Shown one piece after another: positions 25,263 through 33,727 of a stretch of DNA of 64,000 bases; position 1 is the first letter of the stretch, and every line of letters starts with the position of its first letter. The notes beneath the pieces are model-generated. The model saw nothing but the letters and a program-made list of their open reading frames with translations, did no database searches and was not told the DNA's origin. The position numbers and the translations under genes are program-made. The DNA lies in assembly GCF_005768555.2 (NCBI RefSeq), contig NZ_VCHX02000145.1:1-64000 (forward strand), given 5' to 3'. This DNA is from Streptomyces sporangiiformans (GTDB lineage: Bacteria > Actinomycetota > Actinomycetes > Streptomycetales > Streptomycetaceae).

Positions 25263-26582
25263 GTGTCTGATGGTGGCGTGAGAGCAGAGCCGCCGGATCA
25301 GCCGACAGACCCCGCGGACAGGGATGCCGCTCAAAGCGCCACCGAGACCGTCTTCCGCATCGAGTCGCCCCGCATCATCGCGGGCGTCGCACGCATCGTG
25401 CGCGACGTCGGCATCGCCGAGGAACTCGCGCAGGACGCGCTGGTGGCCGCCCTGGAGCAGTGGCCCAGGGACGGCGTCCCGGACAACCCCGGCGCCTGGC
25501 TCATGGCCACGGCCAAGCACCGGGCGATCGATCTCGTACGGCGGCGGGAACGGTACGCGCGCAAGCTGGAGGAGATGGGCCGCGACCTGGAGACGTCCGC
25601 GTCCGCCTCCGAGTACGTCGACGAACCGTCCGACCCCGACGACATCGACGACGACCTGCTGCGGCTGGTCTTCATGGCCTGCCACCCCGTGCTCTCCGCC
25701 GACGCCCGCATCGCCCTCACGCTGCGGCTGCTCGGCGGACTGACCACCGCCGAGATCGCCCGCGCCTACCTCTCCCCGGAGGCGACCGTCGCGCAGCGCA
25801 TCGTGCGCGCCAAGCGGACGCTCGCCGCGAAGGGAGTCGCCTTCGAGGTGCCGTACGGGCCGGAGCGCGAAGCCCGGCTCGGTTCCGTGCTCGAGGTCAT
25901 CTACCTGATCTTCAACGAGGGGTACGCGGCCACCGCCGGGGACGACTGGTTGCGGCCGGCGCTCTGCGAGGACGCGCTCCGGCTCGCCCGCGTGCTGGCC
26001 GAGTTGATGCCCAAGGAGCCGGAAGTGCACGGTCTGGCGGCCCTGTTGGAGCTGCAGGCGTCGCGCTCGGCGGCGCGAACCGGGCCGTCGGGGGAGTTGG
26101 TCCTGCTCAAGGACCAGAACCGGTCCCGCTGGAACCGCATGCTGATCCGCCGCGGTTTCGCCGCCCTCGCCCGCGCGGAGGCCGTCTCCACCGGCGGCCC
26201 GGGACCGTACGTCCTCCAGGCCGCCATCGCCGCGTGCCACGCCCACGCGTACACGTACGAGGAGACGGACTGGGGCCGGATCGCCACGCTGTACGGGTTC
26301 CTGGCCGCCCGCACCCCGTCCCCCGTCGTCGAGTTGAACCGCGCCGTCGCCGTCTCCATGAACGAGGGCCCCGGCCCGGCCCTCGTCCTCGTCGACGCGC
26401 TCGCCGCCGAACCCGCCCTGCGCGACTACCACTTGCTGCCCAGCGTGCGCGGCGATCTGCTGGCACGCCTGGGGCGTACGTCGGAGGCACGGGCGGAGTT
26501 CGCACGCGCGGCCTCACTCACCCGCAACGAGCGCGAACGCGAGCTGCTGCTGGCGCGGGCCGAGGAGTGCGACGGGGCTTGA
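25263..26582 (+). CDS. ECF RNA polymerase sigma factor with C-terminal DUF6596 region
   Basis: This 439-residue sigma factor is of the long ECF42-like type. Sigma region 2 (about residues 25-95) includes EELAQDALVAALEQWP and MATAKHRAIDLVRRRERYA. Region 4 (about 130-185) includes GGLTTAEIARAYLSPEATV and QRIVRAKRTLAAKG. A 240-residue helical extension follows (VLEVIYLIFNEGYAATAGDD, then ending RNERERELLLARAEECDGA) with TPR-like helices. Such factors usually sit beside YCII/DGPF-domain genes, and none is visible here. The neighbours are an LCP gene and a GNAT. The start may be the GTG at 25263 or 25278. Confidence 0.9.
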   Translation: MSDGGVRAEPPDQPTDPADRDAAQSATETVFRIESPRIIAGVARIVRDVGIAEELAQDALVAALEQWPRDGVPDNPGAWLMATAKHRAIDLVRRRERYARKLEEMGRDLETSASASEYVDEPSDPDDIDDDLLRLVFMACHPVLSADARIALTLRLLGGLTTAEIARAYLSPEATVAQRIVRAKRTLAAKGVAFEVPYGPEREARLGSVLEVIYLIFNEGYAATAGDDWLRPALCEDALRLARVLAELMPKEPEVHGLAALLELQASRSAARTGPSGELVLLKDQNRSRWNRMLIRRGFAALARAEAVSTGGPGPYVLQAAIAACHAHAYTYEETDWGRIATLYGFLAARTPSPVVELNRAVAVSMNEGPGPALVLVDALAAEPALRDYHLLPSVRGDLLARLGRTSEARAEFARAASLTRNERERELLLARAEECDGA

Positions 26583-26656
26583 ACGGTGTCTCGATGGGCT
26601 GCGGCGCAGAGCTAATTGGTTTGCCGCCGGCCGGCCCGGTCGGATAGGAAGCCTGC

Positions 26657-27199
26657 ATGCTAAAGGGCAGCAAGATCGGGCTCAGGGCCCGGCACGAGGA
26701 CGACATCCCGATCCTGCGGGCCGAGCTCTACGACGACGTGGTCAACTCCTCGCGGGCCGAAAGCCGGCCGTGGCGGCCGATCACGCCCGGCACGAAGGAC
26801 TCGCGGCTCGTGGTGGACGACGAGGAGCAAGGGCGCGTCCCGTTCTCTGTAGTGGAGCTGGACGGCGGCACGCTGGTCGGCACCGCGGTGCTGTGGAGCA
26901 TCGACAACCACAACCGGTCCGCGCACATCGGCCTTGGACTGCTGCCGTCCTCTCGCGGCAAGGGCTACGGCACCGACGTCGTCGCGGTGCTGTGCCACTA
27001 CGGTTTCGTCGTGCGCGGCCTGCAGCGGCTGCAGATCGAGACGCTGTCGGACAACGCCGCGATGCTGCGCTCAGCCGAGCGCAACGGCTTCGTCCGCGAG
27101 GGCGTGCTGCGCTCCTCGGCCTGGGTGATGGGCGAGTTCCTGGACGAGGTGCTGCTCGGACTCCTCGTCCAGGACTGGAAGCCGGACTCGAAGCCTTAG
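26657..27199 (+). CDS. GNAT-family N-acetyltransferase (RimJ/RimL type)
   Basis: This 180-residue acetyltransferase begins MLKGSKIGLRARHEDDIPIL, the usual start of RimJ/RimL-like enzymes. The acetyl-CoA-binding motif is LLPSSRGKGYGTDVVAVLCH, and the C-terminal half has RLQIETLSDNAAMLRSAERN and GFVREGVLRSS. The substrate (an amino group on a protein, antibiotic or metabolite) cannot be told from the sequence. It follows the sigma-factor gene after 74 bases in the same direction. Confidence 0.9.
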   Translation: MLKGSKIGLRARHEDDIPILRAELYDDVVNSSRAESRPWRPITPGTKDSRLVVDDEEQGRVPFSVVELDGGTLVGTAVLWSIDNHNRSAHIGLGLLPSSRGKGYGTDVVAVLCHYGFVVRGLQRLQIETLSDNAAMLRSAERNGFVREGVLRSSAWVMGEFLDEVLLGLLVQDWKPDSKP

Positions 27200-27278
27200 G
27201 CCGCCGCCCGACGGTCAAGGGCGGGCCGCGGAGCAGACATGAGATCGGGTCGGACAGGCCGGACCGGCCCTGGGCAGG

Positions 27279-27638
27279 TCAGCAGGCGCAGAGGCAGAAT
27301 GGGTGGCCGGCCGGGTCCGCGTACACCCGCCAGGTCCGCTTCCGGTCCTCCGCGTCGAGCACCTTCGCGCCCAGCGCCAGGACCTCCTTCTCCGCCGCGT
27401 CCATGTCCTCGACCGTCAGGTCCAGATGGAACTGCTGCGAGCCGTCGAGCGCGGGCCACTTCGGCGGTACGTGGCCGGGCGCGGCCTGGAACGCCAGCGA
27501 ATGCCCACCGGGGACGCGCAGGTCGACCCAGCCGTCGTCCTCCTCGATGTCACCGCCCAGAACCCCGGCGTAGAACTCGGCGAGGGCACGCGGATCGGGA
27601 CAGTCCAGGACAACCACGCCCAGCTTGGCGAGAGCCAT
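27279..27638 (-). CDS. VOC-family (glyoxalase/bleomycin-resistance-like) protein
   Basis: This 119-residue vicinal-oxygen-chelate protein starts MALAKLGVVVLDCPDPRALA and ends VYADPAGHPFCLCAC. Strand-helix repeats with FHLDLTVEDMDAAEKEVL and the DPAGHPFCL signature place it in the glyoxalase-like group. A histidine-rich metal site is only partly conserved. It is transcribed divergently from the CGNR-domain gene, an arrangement that suggests shared regulation. Confidence 0.88.
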   Translation of the reverse strand: MALAKLGVVVLDCPDPRALAEFYAGVLGGDIEEDDGWVDLRVPGGHSLAFQAAPGHVPPKWPALDGSQQFHLDLTVEDMDAAEKEVLALGAKVLDAEDRKRTWRVYADPAGHPFCLCAC

Positions 27639-27726
27639 GAGTTCCTCCTCGGTTGTGGTTACCTCTATGCGGCTCTAACTGGTAACCGTTACTGCATGCT
27701 GCCGCATCAGAGGTAACGTCGCAACC

Positions 27727-28230
27727 ATGAATGACCGAGCACCCGCTCCCGGCGGCCTGCTCCTGATCCAGTCCCTGGTGAACACCCTGGACATCGAGTC
27801 GGGCGTCGATTCCCTGGACACGGCCGAGGGGCGCGCGGCACTGGACCTGACGGAGGCCGGCGTACCGAGCGCGCGCGAACTGCGCGAATCACTGCGTGCC
27901 GCGCTCCTGGCGCACGCGGGCCACCTGCCCCACCGCACGGTGCGCCCCCTGGACGAGCTGCTCGCCTCGGCCCCGCTCGTCGTCACCGTCTCCCCGGCCG
28001 ACGGCTCCGCGGCCCTGCGCCCGGCCGGCGACCCCGCCCCGCTCGCTTCCCGTGTGGCCCAGGCCGTCGCGGAGGCCGTCACGGCCGGCACCTGGCTCCG
28101 GCTGAAGGCCTGCGAGGCTCCCGACTGCCACTGGGCGTACTACGACCGCAGCCCGGCGGGCCGCGGTCGCTGGTGCTCGATGGCGGTGTGCGGGGCACGG
28201 GCGAAGATGCGCCGCTATCGCGCGAAGTAG
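27727..28230 (+). CDS. ABATE/CGNR zinc-finger regulator
   Basis: This 167-residue protein has an ABATE N-terminal domain (LLLIQSLVNTLDIESGVDSL, SARELRESLRAALLAHAG) and a C-terminal zinc finger, CEAPDCHWAYYDRSPAGRGR then WCSMAVCGARAKMRRYR. The name-giving CGNR tetrapeptide reads CGAR here, but all four cysteines remain. Such proteins are thought to be DNA-binding regulators. It is divergent from the VOC gene with about 90 bases between them, so it may control it. A hairpin overlaps its stop codon. Confidence 0.88.
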   Translation: MNDRAPAPGGLLLIQSLVNTLDIESGVDSLDTAEGRAALDLTEAGVPSARELRESLRAALLAHAGHLPHRTVRPLDELLASAPLVVTVSPADGSAALRPAGDPAPLASRVAQAVAEAVTAGTWLRLKACEAPDCHWAYYDRSPAGRGRWCSMAVCGARAKMRRYRAK

Positions 28231-28249
28231 GCGTCTCGTCCGAGACGCC
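28230..28249 (+). terminator. Hairpin after the CGNR gene
   Basis: GGCGTCTCG and CGAGACGCC pair perfectly around a two-base loop, starting at the last base of the TAG stop codon. The stem is short (nine pairs), and a very tight loop makes the exact closing pairs uncertain. Position argues for a terminator. Confidence 0.5.
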
Positions 28250-28477
28250 GCTCGCTCAGGGTTCGGCAGGCTGCTCCTCGTCTCGCCGGGCCGCCGACCG
28301 CGAGCCCACCAGGAGCAGGCACAGCACGGACCACAGCAATTCCGACACAATGCTCGAATGCAATTCGAAACCATTGAGGGGGCGCCGTGTTGAATACATG
28401 TCGGGCGAATACCGAATCGCCACAAGGCCGATGGGGCGACGGCTGCCGACAGGCGCCGACGGCTGCTTGCCGGCCCG

Positions 28478-29821
28478 TCAGGCCGAGGGGCGCCCCATGG
28501 CCCGGTAGGTCCAGCCCGCCGCGCGCCATACCGACGGGTCCAGGGCATTTCGGCCGTCCAGCACAATCCGCTGCGCGGCGGCCTCGCCGAGCTGCGCCGG
28601 ATCCAGCTCGCGGAATTCGCGCCACTCGGTGAGATGCAGGACGACATCGGCGCCCCGTACGGCCTCGATCGCGGAATCGGCATACCCCAGCGTCGGAAAG
28701 AGCCGCCGCGCGTTCACCATTCCCTTGGGGTCATACACCGTGACCTGACCGCCCTGGAGATGAATCTGCCCCGCCACGTTCAGGGCGGGCGAATCCCGTA
28801 CGTCGTCCGAGTCCGGCTTGAACGTCGCGCCGAGCACCGCGACCCGCTTGCCGAGGAACGCCCCGCCGCCGAGCGCCTCGCGGGCCAGTTCCACCATCTG
28901 GCCGCGCTGGCGCATGTTGATGGAGTCGATCTCGCGCAGGAAGGTCAGTGCCTGGTCGGCGCCCAGCTCGCCGGCCCGGGCCATGAACGCGCGGATGTCC
29001 TTCGGCAGACAGCCGCCGCCGAAGCCGATCCCGGCACGCAGGAACTTCTTCCCGATCCGCTCGTCGTACCCGATCGCCTCCGCCAGCTTGGCGACATCGC
29101 CGCCCGCGGCCTCGCACACCTCGGCCATGGCGTTGATGAAGGAGATCTTGGTCGCGAGGAAGGAGTTCGCCGAGGTCTTCACCAGCTCGGCGGTCGGGAA
29201 GTCGGTCACCACGAAGGGCGAGCCCTCGGCCATCGGCGTCGCGTAGACCTCGCGCAGCAGCTTCTCGCCGCGGTCGCCGCGCACGCCCACGACGATCCGG
29301 TCGGGGTGCAGCGTGTCCTGGACGGCGAGGCCCTCGCGGAGGAACTCCGGGTTCCAGGCCAGTTCGACGTCCTCGCCCGCGGGCGCCAGTTCCGCGAGGC
29401 GGGCCGCCAGCCGGTCCGCCGAACCGACGGGCACGGTCGACTTTCCGACGACGAGGGCGGGGCCCGTCAGATGCGGGGCGAGCGACTCGAAGGCGGCGTC
29501 GACGTACGACATGTCGCACGCGTACTCGCCGTGCTTCTGCGGGGTGTTCACGCAGACGAAGTGGACGTCGCCGAAGTCCGCGACCTCCGCCCAGTCCATG
29601 GTGAACCGCAGCCGCCCGCTGGCGCCTTCGATGCCCGCGACGTGCTTGCGCAGCAGCTCTTCCAGCCCCGGCTCGTACATCGGGACCTCGCCCCGCTGGA
29701 GCATCTCGATCTTCTCGGGAACGACGTCGAGACCCAGTACCTCGAAACCGAGTTCGGCCATGGCCGCGGCGTGCGTGGCGCCGAGATAGCCGGTGCCGAT
29801 CACGGTGATCTTCAAGGCCAT
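28478..29821 (-). CDS. ugd: UDP-glucose 6-dehydrogenase
   Basis: This 447-residue NAD-dependent enzyme oxidises UDP-glucose to UDP-glucuronate, a precursor for acidic envelope polysaccharides. The N-terminal Rossmann motif is VIGTGYLGATHAAAMAELG, the central domain carries KTSANSFLATKISFINAMAE, and the catalytic cysteine is in GFGGGCLPKDIRAF. The C-terminal domain has VAVLGATFKPDSDDVRDSPA. Length is normal for the family. The ATG at 29821 is the obvious start, right before MALKITVIGTGYLG. It is divergent from the acyl-CoA dehydrogenase gene, with 259 bases between them. Confidence 0.95.
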   Translation of the reverse strand: MALKITVIGTGYLGATHAAAMAELGFEVLGLDVVPEKIEMLQRGEVPMYEPGLEELLRKHVAGIEGASGRLRFTMDWAEVADFGDVHFVCVNTPQKHGEYACDMSYVDAAFESLAPHLTGPALVVGKSTVPVGSADRLAARLAELAPAGEDVELAWNPEFLREGLAVQDTLHPDRIVVGVRGDRGEKLLREVYATPMAEGSPFVVTDFPTAELVKTSANSFLATKISFINAMAEVCEAAGGDVAKLAEAIGYDERIGKKFLRAGIGFGGGCLPKDIRAFMARAGELGADQALTFLREIDSINMRQRGQMVELAREALGGGAFLGKRVAVLGATFKPDSDDVRDSPALNVAGQIHLQGGQVTVYDPKGMVNARRLFPTLGYADSAIEAVRGADVVLHLTEWREFRELDPAQLGEAAAQRIVLDGRNALDPSVWRAAGWTYRAMGRPSA

Positions 29822-29945
29822 GGGTCCGCTCCAGTAGGTGTCCGGCGTGAGTGCGCTGCCCGAGCGAGCATAGTCGGGGCGTGGTCCGCCCCTTCACGGG
29901 GCAACTTTCCCGTGTCCTGCCCGCTGCCGTTCCTGCCGCCGTTCC

Positions 29946-29991
29946 CTGGCACTTGTCGCCAAGCTCACCTGGCACTTGTCGTCAAGCTCAC
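29946..29991. repeat. Tandem 23-bp direct repeat
   Basis: Two adjacent copies (29946-29968 and 29969-29991) of a unit beginning CTGGCACTTGTCG and ending CAAGCTCAC differ at one base (C or T after CTTGTCG). They lie between the divergent ugd and acyl-CoA dehydrogenase genes, about 90 bases before the latter. A double binding site for a regulator is possible, as is a simple duplication. Confidence 0.65.
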
Positions 29992-30031
29992 GTATCACTC
30001 GCGTGGCCGGACCCCTAAAATTCGAGTTACT

Positions 30032-30043
30032 TAACGGTAGTTA
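30032..30043. promoter_or_regulatory. TAACggtaGTTA inverted repeat before the acyl-CoA dehydrogenase
   Basis: TAAC and GTTA are separated by four bases in an A/T-rich stretch 38 bases upstream of the TTG start. TetR-type regulators of fatty-acid genes often bind such sites near promoters. The site is short, so this remains a weak prediction. Confidence 0.25.
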
Positions 30044-30080
30044 GCGTCAGCATCGCAGCGTCTTTGGAGCGTGAGAGACC

Positions 30081-31238
30081 TTGGCCGGATCGGCTGATTT
30101 CGACCTGTACCGCCCGTCCGAGGAGCACGACATGCTCCGTGACGCCATACGCTCGCTCGCCGAGGCGAAGATCGCGCCATACGCAGCGATCGTGGACGAA
30201 GAGGCCCGCTTCCCGCAGGAGGCGCTCGACGCGCTGGTCGCCAACGACCTGCACGCGGTGCACGTACCGGAGTCGTACGGCGGTGCCGGCGCGGACGCGC
30301 TGGCGACGGTGATCGTGATCGAGGAGGTGGCCCGCGCCTGCGCGTCCTCCTCCCTGATACCGGCGGTGAACAAGCTGGGCTCGCTCCCGGTGATCCTCTC
30401 CGGCTCGGAGGACCTGAAGAAGAAGTACCTGTCCCCGCTGGCCAAGGGCGACGGGATGTTCTCGTACTGCCTCTCCGAGCCGGACGCGGGCTCGGACGCG
30501 GCGGGCATGAAGACGAAGGCGGTCCGCGACGGGGACTCGTACGTCCTCAACGGCGTGAAGCGCTGGATCACGAACGCGGGCGTGAGCGAGTACTACACGG
30601 TCATGGCCGTGACGGACCCCACGAAGCGCTCGAAGGGCATCAGTGCCTTCGTCGTCGAGAAGTCGGACGAAGGGGTCTCCTTCGGCGCCCCGGAGAAGAA
30701 GCTGGGCATCAAGGGCTCGCCGACGCGCGAGGTGTACCTGGACAACGTCCGCATCCCCGCCGACCGCATGATCGGCGAGGAGGGCACGGGCTTCGCGACG
30801 GCCATGAAGACCCTGGACCACACCCGCATCACGATCGCCGCACAGGCGCTCGGCATCGCACAGGGCGCCCTCGACTACGCCAAGGGCTACGTCCAGGAGC
30901 GCAAGCAGTTCGGCAAGGCGATCGCCGACTTCCAGGGCATCCAGTTCATGCTCGCCGACATGGCCATGAAGATCGAGGCCGCCCGCCAGCTGACGTATGC
31001 GGCCGCCGCCAAGTCGGAGCGCGGCGACCGCGACCTCACGTTCCAGGGCGCCGCCGCCAAGTGCTTCGCCTCGGACGTGGCCATGGAGGTCACCACGGAC
31101 GCGGTCCAACTCCTCGGCGGCTACGGCTACACCCGCGACTACCCGGTCGAGCGCATGATGCGCGACGCCAAGATCACCCAGATCTACGAAGGAACGAACC
31201 AGGTCCAGCGGATCGTGATGGCCCGCAACCTGCCGTAA
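30081..31238 (+). CDS. Acyl-CoA dehydrogenase
   Basis: This 385-residue flavoenzyme catalyses alpha,beta-dehydrogenation of acyl-CoA. The two family signatures are present: FSYCLSEPDAGSDAAGMKTK and QLLGGYGYTRDYPVERMMRD. The catalytic base is the glutamate in IYEGTNQVQRIVMARNL. Length is standard. The TTG at 30081 follows GGAGCGTGAGAG and gives MAGSADFDLYRPSEEHDML, which fits homologues better than the downstream ATG at 30132. Chain-length preference is not readable. A strong terminator follows. Confidence 0.94.
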   Translation: MAGSADFDLYRPSEEHDMLRDAIRSLAEAKIAPYAAIVDEEARFPQEALDALVANDLHAVHVPESYGGAGADALATVIVIEEVARACASSSLIPAVNKLGSLPVILSGSEDLKKKYLSPLAKGDGMFSYCLSEPDAGSDAAGMKTKAVRDGDSYVLNGVKRWITNAGVSEYYTVMAVTDPTKRSKGISAFVVEKSDEGVSFGAPEKKLGIKGSPTREVYLDNVRIPADRMIGEEGTGFATAMKTLDHTRITIAAQALGIAQGALDYAKGYVQERKQFGKAIADFQGIQFMLADMAMKIEAARQLTYAAAAKSERGDRDLTFQGAAAKCFASDVAMEVTTDAVQLLGGYGYTRDYPVERMMRDAKITQIYEGTNQVQRIVMARNLP

Positions 31239-31260
31239 CGGCTCTGGTCAGCTGACCGTC

Positions 31261-31290
31261 GAAGGGCGCCCGACCACTGGGGCGCCCTTC
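31261..31290. terminator. Terminator after the acyl-CoA dehydrogenase
   Basis: GAAGGGCGCCC and GGGCGCCCTTC form a perfect 11-bp stem with an eight-base loop. It sits 23 bases after the stop codon and lies between two convergent genes, so it can serve both strands. Confidence 0.8.
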
Positions 31291-31344
31291 ACGCTTGTGA
31301 GTTTCACCGAGCGGTACTACTCGGACCTGGCATCGGCTGTCGAG

Positions 31345-32043
31345 TCAGCGGTGGAGGGCTGCGCGGTACGCATCGACGAGCTGGTCGAAGTCCTGGCGCC
31401 GCGCGTTCCGCAGGTCGCGCGCTTCCGTCGTCCTCGGGTCCAAGAGATGACCGAGCGGGGCTGTGTGCCGCCGGAATCCGATGCTTTCCCACAGTGCCGT
31501 GATCTTCTCGTTGGCACGCGTCCACTGTTCATGGGTCAGCGCATGCTGGTCCTCGGGATACTCGGTGATGCTTGTCGCGGTGGTGACGGCGCTGCAGCCG
31601 TCCGCCAGGGTCCAGATCGCCTGGGACGCGAGGATGGGCCCGAGGCCGAAACCCCGCCATGTTTCGTCCAGTTGGATGTTGTAGAGGACCAGCAGGTCTC
31701 CGTCGGAGGACGTCACGGCGTCCCGGAACGCCTGCCGGTAGCCGCCGTTGCCGAGGTCGTAGATGCCGAGGACGAGGTTGAAAAGGTCCGAGTCGTAGCT
31801 CTCCGCGTCGGCGAACGGGAAGGGGCTGTACCGGTCGTCCAGGCGCAAACGGAACAGAGTCATCGAGCCGATGACGCCGCCGGCGGTCCTGTTCTTGAAC
31901 CGCTCCACCCGTAGGGAAACCGTCCACTCGTCGAGGCCGTCTTGGTCCCCCTCGCAGCTCACATGATGCGAAAGGTGATAGTCCATGACTAATCGCCGCG
32001 GATCGCCCGGCATGTCGTCAATGGAACGCTTCAGCGAGATCAT
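31345..32043 (-). CDS. Hypothetical protein with GNAT-like segment
   Basis: This 232-residue protein has no family I recognise. It starts MISLKRSIDDMPGDPRRLVM (ATG at 32043; a methionine 23 codons later is an alternative). The middle contains LVLYNIQLDETWRGFGLGPI followed by LASQAIWTLADG, which resembles an acetyl-CoA-binding loop and helix (R/W-x-x-G-x-G). The end, QDFDQLVDAYRAALHR, is helical. There is no signal peptide. Base composition is lower in GC than the neighbours, suggesting acquisition. It lies between two strong terminators and is therefore probably a single-gene unit. Confidence 0.65.
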   Translation of the reverse strand: MISLKRSIDDMPGDPRRLVMDYHLSHHVSCEGDQDGLDEWTVSLRVERFKNRTAGGVIGSMTLFRLRLDDRYSPFPFADAESYDSDLFNLVLGIYDLGNGGYRQAFRDAVTSSDGDLLVLYNIQLDETWRGFGLGPILASQAIWTLADGCSAVTTATSITEYPEDQHALTHEQWTRANEKITALWESIGFRRHTAPLGHLLDPRTTEARDLRNARRQDFDQLVDAYRAALHR

Positions 32044-32121
32044 GCCGACGCACCTTAGCGTTTCGAGTCTTGCCCGCAAGTCCGACTGACTGGGCAGGCG
32101 AGGTGCGGCGAATCGGACGAA

Positions 32122-32156
32122 GAAGGGCCCCGCCGGTCCTCCCGGCGGGGCCCTTC
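32122..32156. terminator. Terminator between LCP 2 and the hypothetical gene
   Basis: GAAGGGCCCCGCCGG and CCGGCGGGGCCCTTC pair over 15 bp around a five-base loop (TCCTC). It lies 23 bases beyond the stop of the minus-strand LCP gene and so terminates it. Confidence 0.85.
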
Positions 32157-32178
32157 GACGGACGTGTGCGGAGGTGGC

Positions 32179-33477
32179 TCAGTTGCCCGAGACCGTTACC
32201 TTCTCGTCGTTCTTCAGCTGGCTCACCAGGGTCTTGACCTTGGCGGTGTCCCACTGGAGGTTGCCGTTGGGGGAGTTGCCGGAGATGGGCATGTTCATGG
32301 ACTTGCCGTCGCCGCCGGTGATGCCCTTCATGGCCCAGAACATGGAGGCGAGGTCAAAGAGGGACATGTCCTTGTCGACGGTGAGGGTGTCGAGGCCCGC
32401 GCCCATGGTCGGGTAGAGCTTGAAGGGGTTGAGGACCGTGGACGGCGTCGCGGTCTGGTTGGCGAGGGCCGAGAGGAACTTCTGCTGGTTCTTCGTACGG
32501 TCCAGGTCGCTGCCCGCCAGCGCGTACCGCGTACGGACGAAGGCCAGCGCCTGCTCGCCGTTGAGCGTCTGCTTGCCCGCCTCGAAGTCGGCGCCGGACT
32601 TGGAGTCCTTCATGCCGCCCTTGGGGATGTCGATCTCCACGCCGCCGACCGAGTCGACGATCTTGGCGAAGCCGGCGAAGCCTATCTCCGCGTAGTGGTC
32701 GATGTGCAGGCCCGTGTTCGCCTCGACGGTCCGTACGAGCAGCTCGGGCCCGTCCTCCGCGTAGGCCGCGTTCAGCTTCACCTGGCGGCCGGTGCCCTGG
32801 TAGACCTTGCCCGAGTCCGAGCCCTTGAAGGACGGAATCGTGACATTCGAGTCGCGCGGCAGCGAGATCATCGTGTTCCCGTTGTCGCCGACGTGCAGGA
32901 TCATCATCGAGTCCGTGCGCTTGCCCTCGGCCGAGCCCGTACGGAGCTTCTTCTTCTCCTCGGCGGACAGGCCCTCGCGGCTGTCGGAGCCGACGATCAG
33001 GTAGTTGGTGCCCTCGCCCGCCTCGGGCCGGTCGATCACCTTCGACAGGTCGATCTCGCGCTTCAGCTTCGAGTCGGCCCAGAAGTACGTACTGACGGAG
33101 ACCACGACCAGCAAGGTGACCAACGTGATCGTGGTCCACTTGATGCGGCGGCCCCAGTTCGGCGCGGACCGCGCACGCCGGCCGCGGAAGCCGGGGTCGT
33201 CCGGACCGCCGCCGCCCGGAGAGCCGTACACCTGGCCCGTGTTGTAGCCGCTGTCGTAGCGGTCGCCGCCGGGCTCGTCGTCATAGCCGTAACCGTCGTT
33301 GTAGGTCGGCTGTCGCGGTACCCCGCCGTAGGGCGGCGCCGACGGGCGCGGGCCGGAGCCCTGGCCACGCCGCACCTGCCGCATTACGCGCGCGCCCTCG
33401 GGCTCGGCGCTCGCGCTGCCGCGGCCATAACGGTCGCCGCCGTTGTCTCCGGACCATCCCTCGGGCCTAAAGTTCAT
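32179..33477 (-). CDS. LCP (LytR-CpsA-Psr) family protein 2
   Basis: This 432-residue probable glycopolymer transferase has a long cytoplasmic N-terminus rich in Gly, Tyr, Pro and Asp (about residues 1-105). A membrane segment follows, WTTITLVTLLVVVSVSTYFW. LCP motifs include NYLIVGSDSRE, KRTDSMMILHVGD, ISLPRDSNV, LNAAYAEDGPELLVRTVE, HYAEIGFAGFAKIVDSVGGV and ALAFVRTRYALAGSDLDRTK. There is no LytR_C domain. The ATG at 33477 gives MNFRPEGWSGDNGGD; longer frames upstream lack support. Confidence 0.93.
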   Translation of the reverse strand: MNFRPEGWSGDNGGDRYGRGSASAEPEGARVMRQVRRGQGSGPRPSAPPYGGVPRQPTYNDGYGYDDEPGGDRYDSGYNTGQVYGSPGGGGPDDPGFRGRRARSAPNWGRRIKWTTITLVTLLVVVSVSTYFWADSKLKREIDLSKVIDRPEAGEGTNYLIVGSDSREGLSAEEKKKLRTGSAEGKRTDSMMILHVGDNGNTMISLPRDSNVTIPSFKGSDSGKVYQGTGRQVKLNAAYAEDGPELLVRTVEANTGLHIDHYAEIGFAGFAKIVDSVGGVEIDIPKGGMKDSKSGADFEAGKQTLNGEQALAFVRTRYALAGSDLDRTKNQQKFLSALANQTATPSTVLNPFKLYPTMGAGLDTLTVDKDMSLFDLASMFWAMKGITGGDGKSMNMPISGNSPNGNLQWDTAKVKTLVSQLKNDEKVTVSGN

Positions 33478-33727
33478 GCGCCCCAGTGTGCAGTGCCCGA
33501 GTGTGTGCCTTACAAGAGTCGGCGGAAAATCACACCACGCCTGTTGCAAACCTGATGCACAAACTGCACGGCTTGCCCCGGCATAAGGTGGAGGCCCTGA
33601 CAGAACAGGCCTCGGCCCCGAGTCCGATATACCGGGCAAGCCGGTTCGGCCGCCGAGGCCCCCCGACCGTTTTCAGCCACTCCCCGTCATGGCCTGCGGT
33701 TTGTCACGGCTCGCGGTCCGTCATGAC

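Noticed and set aside
28256..28348. Minus-strand 30-codon frame MSELLWSVLCLLLVG... with one hydrophobic segment
   Set aside because: It looks like a tiny membrane protein, but it has no ribosome-binding site before the GTG and no family that I recognise. The 248-base gap between the CGNR gene and ugd is otherwise empty.
33608..33660. GGCCTCGGC / GCCGAGGCC pair downstream of LCP 3
   Set aside because: Nine paired bases around a 35-base loop are too weak to call a terminator.
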